Shown: one piece after another, positions 1 to 10,923 of the stretch
Layout: each line of letters begins with the position of its first letter
Position numbering within the stretch: position 1 is the stretch's first letter
Source: Dicaeum eximium
Taxonomy: Eukaryota; Chordata; Aves; Passeriformes; Dicaeidae
Direction: 5' to 3'
Assembly (NCBI GenBank): GCA_013396995.1
Contig: VWZP01007503.1
Location: 283,486 to 347,485 of the forward strand
Length of the DNA: 64,000 nucleotides
Program-made: the position numbers and the translations under genes
Notes under the pieces: generated by a model
Told to the model about the DNA's origin: nothing
Databases searched by the model: none
The model's input: only the letters and a program-made list of their open reading frames with translations

Positions 1-573
1 CCTGCAGGAGCCTTGGCTTCTGATTGCACAGCATCTGTGAGGCTTGATTGTTGTGGCTGACTTGCTTTGTAAGGATGGCTAACTATTTTCTCTGCCCTGG
101 CTTGCCCCTATGCTCGCTGATGTGACACTAACTACAGCACTCTCTTGGTGTAAGCCTGACTGAGAAAGAAACCTGGGTAAAATGAAATCCAAGGAATATT
201 CTGTCATTTCAACAATCTGATTGCTTAGGAACGTGGTCCAGAAGCTGCCTCTCTGGAGTTTCTGAGCACAAGCACCCTGTGGTCAGCAGCTGAGAGTGAG
301 CTGGTTCTCTGGACTCCAGAGTCAGAAGCCAGGAAATTAAAACCAATTTCTACTTTCTTGGGCTCTATGAGGTAGCCTATAATGGGAAGACAGATGATCT
401 ATGATCCTATCATCTCTTGTTCAGATGACAGAATTGTACGTTTCAAAAGGTTTTCTGAAACAGATGAAACCCAGACAAGGGACTTCTGACTTGTTAATCA
501 TCTTCTGCCTAGAAATCATCTGTTGTTCTAAACGTGTTAACACAAGACTTTCTCTTCATGTTTCTTATTACAG
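1..573 (+). other. DGKI: Last intron (3' part) of DGKI
   Basis: This is non-coding sequence upstream of the terminal DGKI exon. It ends in a pyrimidine-rich tract (about 549-569) and an AG at 572-573, a normal acceptor. I found no earlier DGKI exon here, and the open frame at 401-676 is in a different frame from the real exon. Intron identity is inferred from the exon that follows. Confidence 0.75.
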
Positions 574-690
574 GGTAAGACCCCTCGTGACAGGGCTCAG
601 CAAGCTGGTGATCCAGATCTGGCCTCCTACCTGGAGAGTCGACAAAACTATCAGATGGTTTCCCACGAGGATCTAGAGACAGCAGTCTGA
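574..690 (+). CDS. DGKI: Terminal coding exon of diacylglycerol kinase iota (partial gene, C-terminus only)
   Basis: DGK-iota is a type IV diacylglycerol kinase. It phosphorylates diacylglycerol to phosphatidic acid and so damps DAG signalling through protein kinase C and RasGRPs. Type IV enzymes (zeta, iota) carry C-terminal ankyrin repeats followed by a PDZ-binding tail. Only the last 38 codons are visible. The exon follows acceptor AG 572-573, opens with GKTPRDRAQQAGDPDL, which resembles the end of an ankyrin helix, continues with ASYLESRQNYQ, and stops at TGA 688-690 after HEDLETAV. The last four residues, ETAV, are the class I PDZ ligand known from DGK-zeta and DGK-iota, which binds syntrophin-type PDZ domains. 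The kinase domain, C1 domains and MARCKS-like region lie upstream of the window. The first codon may be shared with the previous exon. DGKZ is the alternative, but its neighbourhood (MDK within a few kb) does not fit the long AT-rich DNA seen here. Confidence 0.85.
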   Translation, partial: GKTPRDRAQQAGDPDLASYLESRQNYQMVSHEDLETAV

Positions 691-2700
691 TGTCTGAAAA
701 TGTCCAAGAGGATCCCTGGAAATCTCGAGACGGCACTCGGGCATCGTGTGAGGAGGAAGCTGATGGAATCCACGTGTCTCTCACTCTCAAGGAAAATACC
801 TGAGGACATGCCACCAGTTTCTAAGGGCTACTGAGTCTTGCCGTGGAACGGTTATGTTCCATAAGTTAGCCCATGATGGATGAGGTGGGACACTCAAAGG
901 TCTGTGGAATCCATAGGCCACAAAAATTTACCTTTATTGCTTCCAGCAAGTAGCATGAACTTCTCCCATGTTCATCTGTACAATTTATTAAAAAAAAAAA
1001 AGAAAAGGAAAGAGTAAAGAGGGTGTGGGGGAACACAATCCGAACTAACTGGTACATTAAGCCACCCAACCAGGCTCTCCTCCAACCTTACAGTTTCCTG
1101 CATTGCTTTTATTCTCCTGTTCCCCTCACTTCTCATCAGTTAAATATTACCTGTTATCTCTGTGTTGTCTTCACAAAGGGTCAGGCAGTAGCAAAATATC
1201 TGAGGAGCTCTGGATGCCCTTGAGAAATATCCAGTGTTTTTACCAGCTACATTTCCTCCCTTGCCATCCTCTCGGAAGCTGTGTTGTCAGTACTCAGCCA
1301 CCACGGAGTTTCCTTGCTTTCTGAGAGTCTGCTGCTTGTTGCCTTGTCTCCCAGGGTGTGGGGCATGGTCAGATTTACAGCAGTGACAAAGCCCAACCTC
1401 ATCATTGCTGGGCATGGTATCCTCATGAGACAGGCATTTGTATGGAAAGGAGCTGTTATATGGGATATACCATGCTGAATGGCAGAACAGAAAGTCATCA
1501 GGAAGGTTTCTTGTATCACTTTTGTGCAGTTCTTCTCAGGTTTCAGGCCTGCCTAGAAGTTGATAGCTGTTCTTTACTTCTGAAAAGATGGGGTTTACAC
1601 TGGGGAGAGATTTGTGCGAGACTGAGGGAATTCTGATGGAGTGACTGACAGACCTAGTTCCCTTTGCAGCACAGCCAGAGGGAGGAAGGAGATCTGGAAC
1701 ACCAGCAGCCAGCCTGGGCTCGCTGCTGCCCACAGACAAATGGGCACTGGCCTGGTCACACTGGGAATGGGAAAACCTTCTCTGGCTGAACCTGTAAATG
1801 ACCTGATTTTTCCAGGAAAGCAAAGCTTTGGGAGTCTGTCCCTGGGAAGGACAAGCAGCAGCTCTTTGCCTTGTTACCCACAATAGGTTTGAAATGTAAA
1901 GCTTAGCTGCTCTAAAGGCCAGCTGTGTCTTCTCTACTCATCTGTTCTCTGTCTTATAACCATAAAAGAAGAGAAAGCAAACAAATACACAGGCGTAAAC
2001 AAAATGTTTCACCTTTGGGTTTCCAGTTGCTACAGATATCTCAGCTGATGAAATAGCAGAGCTTCCACTTTTACTTTGTCAGACCAGTGCCCATGAAGGC
2101 ACTATTGGCTGACTTTTGGCATAACTCTTGCAATACATTTTTGAATTTTGCTTTGGTTGTTTGATTCAAAAGAGTCACCAGTGTTTGTTTTCACATGCCT
2201 TGCTAAGGGTAGCTCTCTGATAGATGGTGATCATATGGGTTACATACATTTGGAAACCATGAAAATAACTCAGGTCATTATCCAGATAAGTTTTTCTTCT
2301 TTGGTAGAAGTGGAGAAAATCAAATGAATGCAATTTTTTTTTTTTTAAACCATGAGTGATTGTTGTGGTAGGGAGGGGGGAGCTGAACAATATATTTTAA
2401 TTATTTTTTCTTCTTTTCAAAAGTTCATTTGATATGGGCAAAATATTTCTTTAGTATTTCTTCCACTGGAAGGAAACTATATATATTTGTAATCTTTAGA
2501 TCAATGGCGACATGAAATGTATTTTGTCTTATTTTCTGTCTTTATCTTTATCATTTAAAACAATAAAATATGAAAGCCAAATTACTTCCCTTGATAATTA
2601 TCCAGGGACTTGCGGAGAAAATAAGTACGTGTATATATTAGAACAGAATTTGGCAACTGTTAAAATAAAAACTCAGAATATAGTTTTGGTGTATGTGATA
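691..2700 (+). other. DGKI: DGKI 3' UTR, end uncertain
   Basis: The 3' UTR must start at 691 after the stop codon, but its end cannot be fixed. Possible poly(A) signals on the plus strand are ATTAAA at 987-992 (followed directly by an A-run, so possibly an internal-priming site), AATAAA at 2562-2567 and AATAAA at 2664-2669. A further AATAAA lies at 4072-4077. The region holds no convincing protein-coding frame and no recognised repeat other than short A or T runs. The chosen end is a guess based on the 2.56-2.67 kb signal pair. Confidence 0.35.
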
Positions 2701-4192
2701 TTTCCACAAGGAAAGATCCTCACACTGTGGTTTCATGGTAGGCTTTGCATCATTTCCCAGCTGTGAGAAAAGACATTACTGTAATATTTCTATACATTTG
2801 ATGAAAATAAGAATTACGTTACCATCACTTTAATTATTTGGTTTACTTTACTGATCTGAGAAATGGAGGAAGTTTCAATAGCACAGGAGCCTGGCTCTGT
2901 CCTGTGCTGAGGCCAAGCTGAGTATGGTCACTGAGCCTGTGATCCTTTAGTCCCATGGAGCAGTAAAGGCTTGCTTTAATCCCAGGTAGCCTCCAGAGGC
3001 CAGATGTGGATTATGATGAGGGAGCTGCTGCTGGTCCCTCTGTCCCCAGTTGTCCTCCCCTCGTCAGCTCATCCCTGGTACCCAGGAAGTGCCTGCAGCT
3101 TTGGCTGGCTCTGGAGCAGCTTGTCAGGGTGGGCACATTTCCCAAGCAATTTTGTGCCATTTGGACTGCTCAGAGGGACTCAGAGCACACTAGAGAGCGT
3201 GGCTTGCCTTTTCCACTGAAAGCTGGAGTATGCTGGTATGGTCAGAGTGAGCCTGTTGTGTCTCTGGAAAGCTGCCTGTGCCTGTGCTCAGCAGGAGACA
3301 GCTGCTGCATGATAAAAATAACCCCCAGCACTGGAGGTAAGGCAGGAACGGGCTGGATGTAGTGCCTTTAACGTTGGGATGTCCTAAAGCCCTCACACAT
3401 GATGCACTAGATACTGGTGATGTTGTGTATCTGTAGGTAACAGAGCACACCTATTGTTTCCCACAATGGCTCATGCCTGGCAAGGAATATCAGAAGTTGG
3501 TTCACTGAGGGCAGTTTGGGACCAGGGTGCTGCAGGACTGTTCCTTATCCTTTTCAAGTGTGATGGGATTACCAGAAGCAGGCAGACTTCTGCAGAGTTA
3601 AAGGTGACACATATGTATTGAATCTCTGGAGCACTTGGGGTCTAGATTAGCACAGTACAACTGTGCCTGCACTGGGCAGGGCCCAAATTCCAGTGTGCAG
3701 CTGGGAGTCCACTTCAATTACATGTAAAACATTTGAATTTGCTAAAGCATCTGTTCAGTGGCTGTGTCTGTTAATGTGTGTATATTACTATATATATGTA
3801 TATTTATAAAAATCAGTATGCATGTATATAGGTGCACACATACCTATGCGAACACACTTGAAATTGTGCCATTTGGATGACAAAGTCCCTAGAGATGCTC
3901 AGAACTGAGATTGCTGGACTGACAGAATGTCATTTTCCATTTTAATTTGTTGTTAAAGGGGACCTTTTTCAGTAGAACTGAGGAGCTTCTGAATTGTTCC
4001 ATTGTACTGGTTTTACTATCTCATTTTGGAGGGATAAATGGAGGGAAAGAAAGTATTTATAATGTTGATAAAATAAACTTAATTTTGCAATTTAATAGCA
4101 TCAGTTACTCTTGTTATTTCATGTTTCAGTCCTAGAGGTATCTTTTATGTGTTATTCAAGGCATGATGTCACACATTTTTCACTTATTTTAG
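2701..4192. other. Non-coding DNA between DGKI and the downstream promoter
   Basis: I see no gene here. The stretch at 3776-3845 is a degraded TA/TG-rich simple repeat with several TATATA and GTATAT runs. The open frames around 3004-3450 overlap each other in different frames and show no family resemblance. It may be part of a longer DGKI 3' UTR, given AATAAA at 4072-4077. Confidence 0.5.
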
Positions 4193-4312
4193 CATAGAAT
4201 AGCAATGGACAGGGACACCTTGCACTAGACCAGGCTGCTCAGAGCTCCATCTAAGCTGACCTTGAACACTTCCAGGGATGGGTCATCCACAACTTCTCTG
4301 GGCATCCCTCCA
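4193..4312 (-). mobile_element. CR1 LINE 3'-end fragment
   Basis: The plus strand reads CATAGAAT followed by GGACAGGGACACCTTGCACT, a CAGGCTGCTCAGAGCTCCAT segment and a CTTGAACACTTCCAGGGATG segment. This is the reverse complement of the 3' untranslated end of avian CR1 retrotransposons, whose 3' tips end in short ATTCTATG-type repeats, so the element points leftward. Only about 120 bp remain, which is normal 5' truncation for CR1. No reverse transcriptase coding sequence is present. Confidence 0.88.
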
Positions 4313-7300
4313 CACTGTGAGATGTGAGGCTGAGTTTTTGGTTATGTAAAACAGGAGTTCAAGGCAAATTTTGCCTGTTACAAAACAGGTGTCAGGCTCC
4401 AGTGGCTTTTTCATCATCTCATGCGGTGCCTTTCTTGTCTGTGTGTTAGCACTTTAGGATGTCTGTAGGTGTTTTTACTGAGACCTGTCACTCTTGGTTT
4501 TCCCCAGCAGCAGTAGAATTGCTCAGTCTCAACTCATGGTGCTGTAGCCTGGATTCAGCCTACATGAGATGTCCCCTGCTGCATGAGGACTGTCATACAG
4601 AAGAACCACAGAGAAAGAAAATAGTACAAAATCAATGTTTTGTTGCCGCTGATCTTCCCAGGTGTATTTGCTGGACTGGTGCTGTTGTGTAAGAATAGAT
4701 GGGGCACATAGTTCTTCTGGTGGCGTGGCTGTGCGAAGTTTTTTTCAGTAATATTTATTGCCTCTATAGCTCATTTTTGTCTTTGCTGTGATGGTGAAAC
4801 GCATGGTAGTGCAAGTTTATAACACAAACTCATCTAGAAGGTGGCTATTTTCCTTTCAGCCATCCCAGATGCTTTCTGTGGGACATGCTGATGTGTTGAC
4901 CCTTCCAGGATGACACAAGTATGTTGACATGATCTGTCTCTGGGGTATGAAATGGGCAAGCTACATCAGTAGCATCAAGTTTTCTGGGAGTTTAATAGTA
5001 CTCAAGAAATGTATGGGCATGCTAGAAATTTGAATGCCTTGAAAAAAAACCAAGGAAGTTCTGTCCTATGTACTACAAGAAAAAAGCAGTTCCTTGTGCT
5101 GATCTATTTGAGGTGTATCATTTTCCTTCCCCCACTTTTTTCTGCTTTTGCATCAAACTAACTCTATAGAGAAGTATTTTATAAGACTTGTTTTTAAGCT
5201 TGCTAAAAGTAACATTTGACTTCCATTTTACCTATTCTTTTCCATTCACAAGATATTGTTTCCTCGCTTTATTTTCCTCAGTGAATCTGAGCCAAAGTGA
5301 CACTGGGTTATTAACTTGATAATTAGTCCAAAGCATCAAATGTGAGTATCTTTGGACATTTCAGCAGTCCTGGCAACAGTTTATATTCCTGTGCCTTTCT
5401 GGATGCATGTGAAGCTCTAGGAAACTGTAGTACTCATCCTCTCATTTTGCTTTCTTAACAACTATTTTTCTTAGCAACGGAGCGCTACAGCCTTAAAATT
5501 CCATGATCTGCCTGCCAAAATCTGTTGATTGCAACAGCAACTCAGTAATGTGCTGCAAGCTACTCCAGGTGACCATGGCAGGTGACCATGGCTGCTTTTA
5601 CTCCAGGTTCTGCCATGGCACTGGGCTTCTCTGGAGTGTCTGCCCGAGATCCCCTGCAGGTACCAGAGCTCAGGGGCTTCCCCTCCCTGGCTGTTTCCAG
5701 CACCGTGGTGCTGCCCCAGAGAGTGGTGTTCTCTCCTCCCCTGTACATCTGCACTGCAGCAACATCCCCTACCTTGGCCAAGGAATTTCCTGGCCCACGT
5801 GTGGTGCCATTTGTGCAAAAGGGGAAAATTCCCCCCCTCGGGCCTTGATCACACCAGTAAATTCATTACACTTGACTTCAGTGATTAGGCAGGCTTAGAG
5901 CTGAATAACCTTACTGTATTCAGCCATCAGAGTGCATCTTGTCTCCTGCCTTATTTATAAGGTGCCACATTCCAGTCTCAGCTGCAGTTTCTTGATTCCC
6001 TGACTGATTTAAAAAAAAAAAACAAAAAAACAAAAACCCAAACCAGAAGACAAAAAACCAATCCATCCTATGCAGTACATGTGTATCTAGTTACCCAGAG
6101 AGTGGGGAAGGCAGGCAGATCATTTTAAAATCCCCTCATTCTGATGCAGCACACCATGACTTCTGAAGTCTGAGCAGGGGGAAACCTTGCAACAAAAGCA
6201 TTCATTTCAATATTAACACATCTATATTTCAGCAAATAATTTGACGCTAAACCCTGTTAAAACAGTCAGCTTATGCTCTTAGATCTCCTATGTGTCAGAG
6301 ATTTGGGGAATCTAAGGAGGCAGTAATTCTCTTGGCAGGCACATAAAGGTAGGTGAATGCCCAAAAAAGTAAAAAACCTGCTTTCTCCAAAAAATTAGTT
6401 TCTATTTTGCCACCCTCATCCACTATGAATTGGAACCTTGACTTGAGAATGCTATTTCAGGGTTCACCAATATTTTAACAGCCTCAGCATTCATATGCAA
6501 AGTATATAGAAGCTGTAGCATTTTGAAATGCAAGAAAAAAAGCACTATTTCTTTGAGCAATATGATACTATATATGTAATTGCCTCATCTCTTGCCAGCC
6601 TCCTTTTGCTGGTGAAGTGCTACACCTGGCTCTTCAATTAGTCCCTGTCTGGGAGGCTGCTTGATGTGTAACCCAGCACTCAGTGAAGTGTGCACTGTGG
6701 CAATCCAATGTCAAAGTGCTGCTGCAATTACCTGACTATTAGTGCATGAACCACATGCAATTCATTTCTTAGTGCTTCACTTCATTTTAATGAGAAAAAT
6801 GGCCTTCTGAGTCCAGCTGCCTTAGTGACTTTCAATTTCCACTCTTTTCCTCAACCTGTGGTCAAGAAGAGGTAGAAGGTAATCTCTGTTCCTACAGAAT
6901 CCAAATTCTGTCTAGGAATTGTACAAATCAGTAAGGTTTGTAGGTATGGAGAAGCAGCTCAAGAAGCTCTTGAGTCTGATGCAGCAGACATGAGTGATTT
7001 CCACTTGGTTAATTAGACTTTAATAAGCAGTCCCACTTTTCTAGGGCTGCTTTTCCTGTGTGACATTCACATAAAAAAAATGGAAGATGACAAAATTAGA
7101 AAAACAAAGTTCAGCTGGCTCCTGGGAATGGGGAATTCTACGGAATGGCTTCCACATGCGTTGCTCTTTTCTAGATAGGGAATTGCAATGCTACTTCTTG
7201 AGTAACACTGTCATGAGTAATTATGTACCATAATTAGATATACCTAATTGTAACAGGGAAGTGGGTGCTCAGTGTGTCCAATATTTATGTCACCCAGATG

Positions 7301-8196
7301 TAGAGGTATTCCTGCCCCTATAGAGGGGGACAGCCTGGAGGGGGACACCCTTCTGTTTGCAAAGCTTGGGGCTCTGTGAAGCGAGGCATGAGCCCTCCCT
7401 GCTCCCTACCTCTGGAAGGTTTTCCTTCCAAATGGATGGAGGCAATGCCACACCAAAATAAATGCTTGCTGTAGGTCACAGAGTGAATAGATGTCATTCT
7501 TCTCCTGTCCCCTGCTTCAGCCCTTTTCCAGGACCATTTTTTTCCCTTCATCAGAATGGGAAGTCTGTTGATGTGTCTGTTTTAATAGAAGATGGGTGCA
7601 GTTGTGGTTGTTGTCTGTGATCTTGTTACTGTTGTAATACTTTATCTGCATGGCATAAGGGAGGAGTACATCCATGTCAAAGCCAAGGAAAAAAGTGATC
7701 TTGCTGGCAGCTAATGACAGGAGGGAAATAGAATATAATATTGTCTAAATTTAATTTTAAATATTCTTCAGTGCTCTTTGCTTTTCCTTTACTTCCTCTC
7801 CCCTTTAGAGTTCCAGTACTGAAGTCTTTAATCTTTCATCACCTTTCCTTAGTTCATTCTACCTGGTTTTTTTTTTTGACTGGAAAGGTCAAAATCCTGC
7901 TCATGTGCTTACCCTTGGGTCACTTCTGCTTGACCAGTCACAGATGGTTGGATGTCCTCTGACCATGTACAGACATGGGCAGGGAATGTTGAAATTCTCT
8001 GTACCAGGAATGAGTTGGATGTGCAGTACTAAAGGCTCCTCTGAGGGCAGTTCTAATGCCCAAGTTGTAATCTCAGGATTAAACAGATGGGAAGTATGAT
8101 GGACTTCGGTTTTTCATGCCTGAGGGCTCGACTGCAGCCTTTCCAGACTTAGTTTTAATATCAATAGGAAAATTCTTATGTGCTTTTTTTTTTTTT
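4313..8196. other. Intergenic DNA without a recognised gene
   Basis: I found no exon or interspersed repeat that I can name. There is an A-rich tract at about 6010-6060. A small direct repeat of GGTGACCATGGC lies at about 5568-5592. The segment 6590-6800 is rich in ATTA and CAATTA cores and is listed separately as a candidate. A poly-T run at 8184-8196 leads into the assembly gap. Confidence 0.5.
6590..6800. promoter_or_regulatory. Candidate conserved non-coding element (homeodomain-core-rich)
   Basis: This stretch contains several homeodomain-type cores within about 200 bp (CAATTAGT, CAATTACC, ATTAGTGCATG, TTTTAATGAG) and no simple-repeat decay. That texture is common in conserved enhancers. 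There is no direct proof, and the call rests on motif density alone. Confidence 0.2.
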
Positions 8197-8230
8197 NNNN
8201 NNNNNNNNNNNNNNNNNNNNNNNNNNNNNN
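8197..8230. other. Assembly gap (34 N)
   Basis: There are 34 consecutive N directly after a 13-base T run (8184-8196). The true length is unknown. The homopolymer suggests the gap arose from sequencing or assembly failure in low-complexity DNA. Any frame read across it is meaningless. Confidence 0.98.
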
Positions 8231-9057
8231 GTCTACTCATGTTTCTTCCCTTTGTGATTTTCCTGTTAAATAATCTTTGCCTGGGCGAATGTAACTGCAT
8301 TGCTCTGTGCTTATGCTTGTAAGAAGAGGCATCTCCTTCCAGCTGGCAAGCTCTGGTGCTGGTCTCTCATGCAAAATGGCTGGTTTTGCTACTGTACATT
8401 TTTCTGCTCAGCATGTCCCTCACAGAAATCACAGGGAGATGGCAGGGGCTTATTAGGATTTCTTGTTCCGTTTACATGTCACCGCAGAGTGATTCTCTCT
8501 CCTCTGCCTCCTTTGATCACACAACAGCTTTGGGAGAAAAGAAAAGAAGTGGCTGAGCCTTCAAAGCACTAAGCAGCTCTTGGGAGCTTTGTCTCTCCCC
8601 AGCTTGCTGTTCCACCTCACAGAGCTGGGAAAGGGAAAGGAGGGGATGCTTTATGTGCAGAAAGATCAATCTCTCACCTTCCTGGCAAAAGTAACAACTC
8701 TTTGAAGGGACCTATTCCCACACCCCTCCAGTGCCAGGTAGAGTGTAAAATACATATGAACATCAGCAAGCCTGTAGGAGCTGCCTTCCTTTCTTAAGGG
8801 CTCTTCGAAGCTCTTTTTGATTCTCTTCCTGGTGCCTCAGGACAGGGATTCCTGCCTGTGTCTTCCCAGAGCAATCATCCTGAGAATGCCCTTTGTAATG
8901 GGTGCCATCTAGCTGCCCTCACACCATGTGTTACATGTGTCTGTGTCCTGTAACTCTACTGGAAAATGAAATACCCAGGAGTTAAAATCCCTTTCCAAAT
9001 GGACTTAGGATCTTGGCCACCAACCCACCAGGGTGCAGTGCACTGGGGAGGGGAATA
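8231..9057. other. Intergenic DNA without a recognised gene
   Basis: I see no exon, promoter or named repeat. The short open frames at 8300-8572 overlap in two plus-strand frames and have no recognisable domain. Confidence 0.5.
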
Positions 9058-9133
9058 TGGAATGGAATGGAATGGAATGGAATGGAATGGAATGGAATGG
9101 AATGGAATGGAATGGAATGGAATGGAATGGAAT
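9058..9133 (+). repeat. (TGGAA)n pentanucleotide array
   Basis: Fifteen perfect tandem copies of TGGAA are followed by one extra T. The unit is the same pentamer as the GGAAT of human satellites II/III, but here it is one short euchromatic microsatellite. Because the unit is 5 bp, every frame cycles through the same five codons, which explains the repetitive open frames on both strands. Fourteen consecutive TGGAATG heptamers, the MCAT/TEAD core, fall inside it. I see no interruption, which suggests recent expansion or active length change. Confidence 0.97.
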
Positions 9134-9889
9134 ATGACTGCCAACATTTCTCTGTAGAAACCTCCTCAAGGTGAAATGTGCTTTCACAGTGGGAAATGAA
9201 GGTTATTTTTCTCCTGCCCATATTGTTTTGTGTTGCAAACCCTGCACCAGTCATTTTGGATGCAGACAGCTTTTTGGAAGCAGGAGGCTTTTGAAAGATT
9301 TTTGAAAGTCTAGCCAAGGATGAAGCCGAGGACTTGTGTTCTGCAGCTCCCACACAAACCTTCTGGCAGTCCGTGGAGGTTTCAGTGTCCTCTCTGAGTC
9401 AGTGAGCAGAATATTTTGCTACAAGCTACAGGCCTGCCTTTGTGCCACTGCTATTGCTGCTTTGCTTCTGCACAGCTTTTGGAACAGCCGTGGTTTTGCA
9501 GCCTTGCACTGGGAAAAACCGGCATGGTATGGGGGAAAACACGCTTTTCCTACGGACACAAACGCTCCTCAAGCTGCAGTTTTGTGCTCATGAAAATGCA
9601 ATGTATGTAAAGACTGAGCTTGGTTTATGAGACTGTCACAGCTAGCTCGCTGAGGATTTATTTCCAACAAGACCTGACTTCTTGTTTTGCTGCAAAACAA
9701 AGGAGATTGTGCAAAAAATAGTCCCTTGGTTTAATGGCATGTTTCTGTCTTATGAGAGTTAACAAGTCTGTGTGCTACATGGCTGTGTCACAGAATAGGG
9801 AAAGTATTTGCTTTCAGAATTTATCAGAATTCTCTCTGGAGGTACTGGGGTCAAAGACATAGGGCCAAGGGTAGAAAATCAAGGGTTTG
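9134..9889. other. Intergenic DNA without a recognised gene
   Basis: No exon or interspersed repeat is recognised. Open frames at 9336-9630 overlap in all three plus-strand frames, which is typical of chance. Confidence 0.5.
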
Positions 9890-10028
9890 AGGTTGTATTC
9901 CTGCCACTTCCACTGAGTCCTTTTGGGTAAATAATTTAGCCTTGCTGTGCCTCAGTTTTCTTATCTGTAAAATGGGGATAATATCACCTCTCCATACACA
10001 GACAGGTAAGATGCTTTGTGCTACAAGC
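9890..10028 (+). mobile_element. MIR-type SINE relic
   Basis: The segment reads GCCTTGCTGTGCCTCAGTTT, then TCTTATCTGTAAAATGGGGA and TAATATCACCTC. This follows the well-known MIR core and 3' region (cytosine-rich CTCAGTTT, CATCTGTAAAATGGGGATAAT). The upstream part (TTTGAGGTT...CTGCCACTTCCACTGAGTCC) fits the preceding MIR body in degenerate form. MIR is an ancient tRNA-derived SINE with an L2-like 3' end. The head with the A/B boxes is not recognisable. A related CORE-SINE remains possible. Confidence 0.75.
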
Positions 10029-10862
10029 CTAAAATATGCTGTATATTAACTATTTTTAATTGTTTGGGTTTTTACTTTGTTTTTTGTTTGAAGTTTTGTT
10101 TGGTGGGTTTTTTTTTTGTTTTGTTTTGTGTGGGGTTTTTTTGTTTGTTTGCTTGTTTTTGTTTTATTGTGCCTTGTAATATTGCTCCTCTATAGAATCC
10201 TGCTTCTTCTGGAGCCATTTTTTGAGAGACAGTCAGAGTAGCCCTGTCCCATGCTTTTTAGTTTAACTGGTTTAAGTTGAGATAGTAACGAGGGATGGAA
10301 AATGACAATTTTCCAATGAACTATTTTGCACTTTTCATGCTTGATTTCTATGCTTGAGCTATCTTGTATTAAAAGTTGTAACTCAGGTAATATTTCAAGT
10401 CAATGAAAGCAATCAGGTGGTTCATATCTCTTGAGAGAAGAGTATTTTGCTAAATTTTAGAGCAGCTTTATTGCATCGTATTGAGTTCACTGAGCACAAT
10501 GTTTCCTTTGGGAGTGCCCATCTCAGAAATAACTCTTTTGTCACCTCTCTGTTATTATGCTGGTATGACAGAATATTGCCTAAGAGTCCAGAAATCACCA
10601 CTTTAGTTTGTTGATGCAAAAGCTTTCTGGGGAATGGAGAGAAACATTTGAGGGAACAGATTCTCTCGCCTTCATATTAACATCTCCTCTGGCCACCTGG
10701 CAAATGGGAGTTGAAAACTGGTAAAGTACAAGGACAAGGGTTAGCAAAGATTTGGGGAACTGGAAGTGTAAGGAAGAAGGCTAGGAAGGAGTCACCAAGG
10801 CCAGGGAGGAGTGGGATGGTGATGAACAGACTCTTGATGGAAAGGCTGAGTTCCATCAGGCT
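10029..10862. other. Intergenic DNA with a T/G-rich low-complexity tract
   Basis: The part at about 10070-10165 is a T-rich stretch broken by single or triple G (TTTGTTTG, TTTTGTTTTG). The remainder is unique-looking sequence without a recognised gene. Confidence 0.55.
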
Positions 10863-10891
10863 ATACATATATATAAATATATATATATTTA

Positions 10892-10923
<32 letters not shown>
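10863..10923. repeat. (TA)n microsatellite, interrupted
   Basis: Alternating TA runs with a few interruptions (ATAAATATA, TTTATATATGTGTATA) end in a clean run of about 20 bases. It can form cruciforms and is likely length-polymorphic. It creates repetitive Y-I dipeptide frames on both strands that are not genes. Confidence 0.95.

Noticed and set aside
3776..3845. TA/TG-rich stretch as a possible promoter or origin
   Set aside because: It is ordinary degraded dinucleotide repeat with no associated transcript structure.
8956..9187. Repetitive-protein open frames on both strands
   Set aside because: They are a by-product of the (TGGAA)n array. A perfect pentamer without stops is open in every frame.
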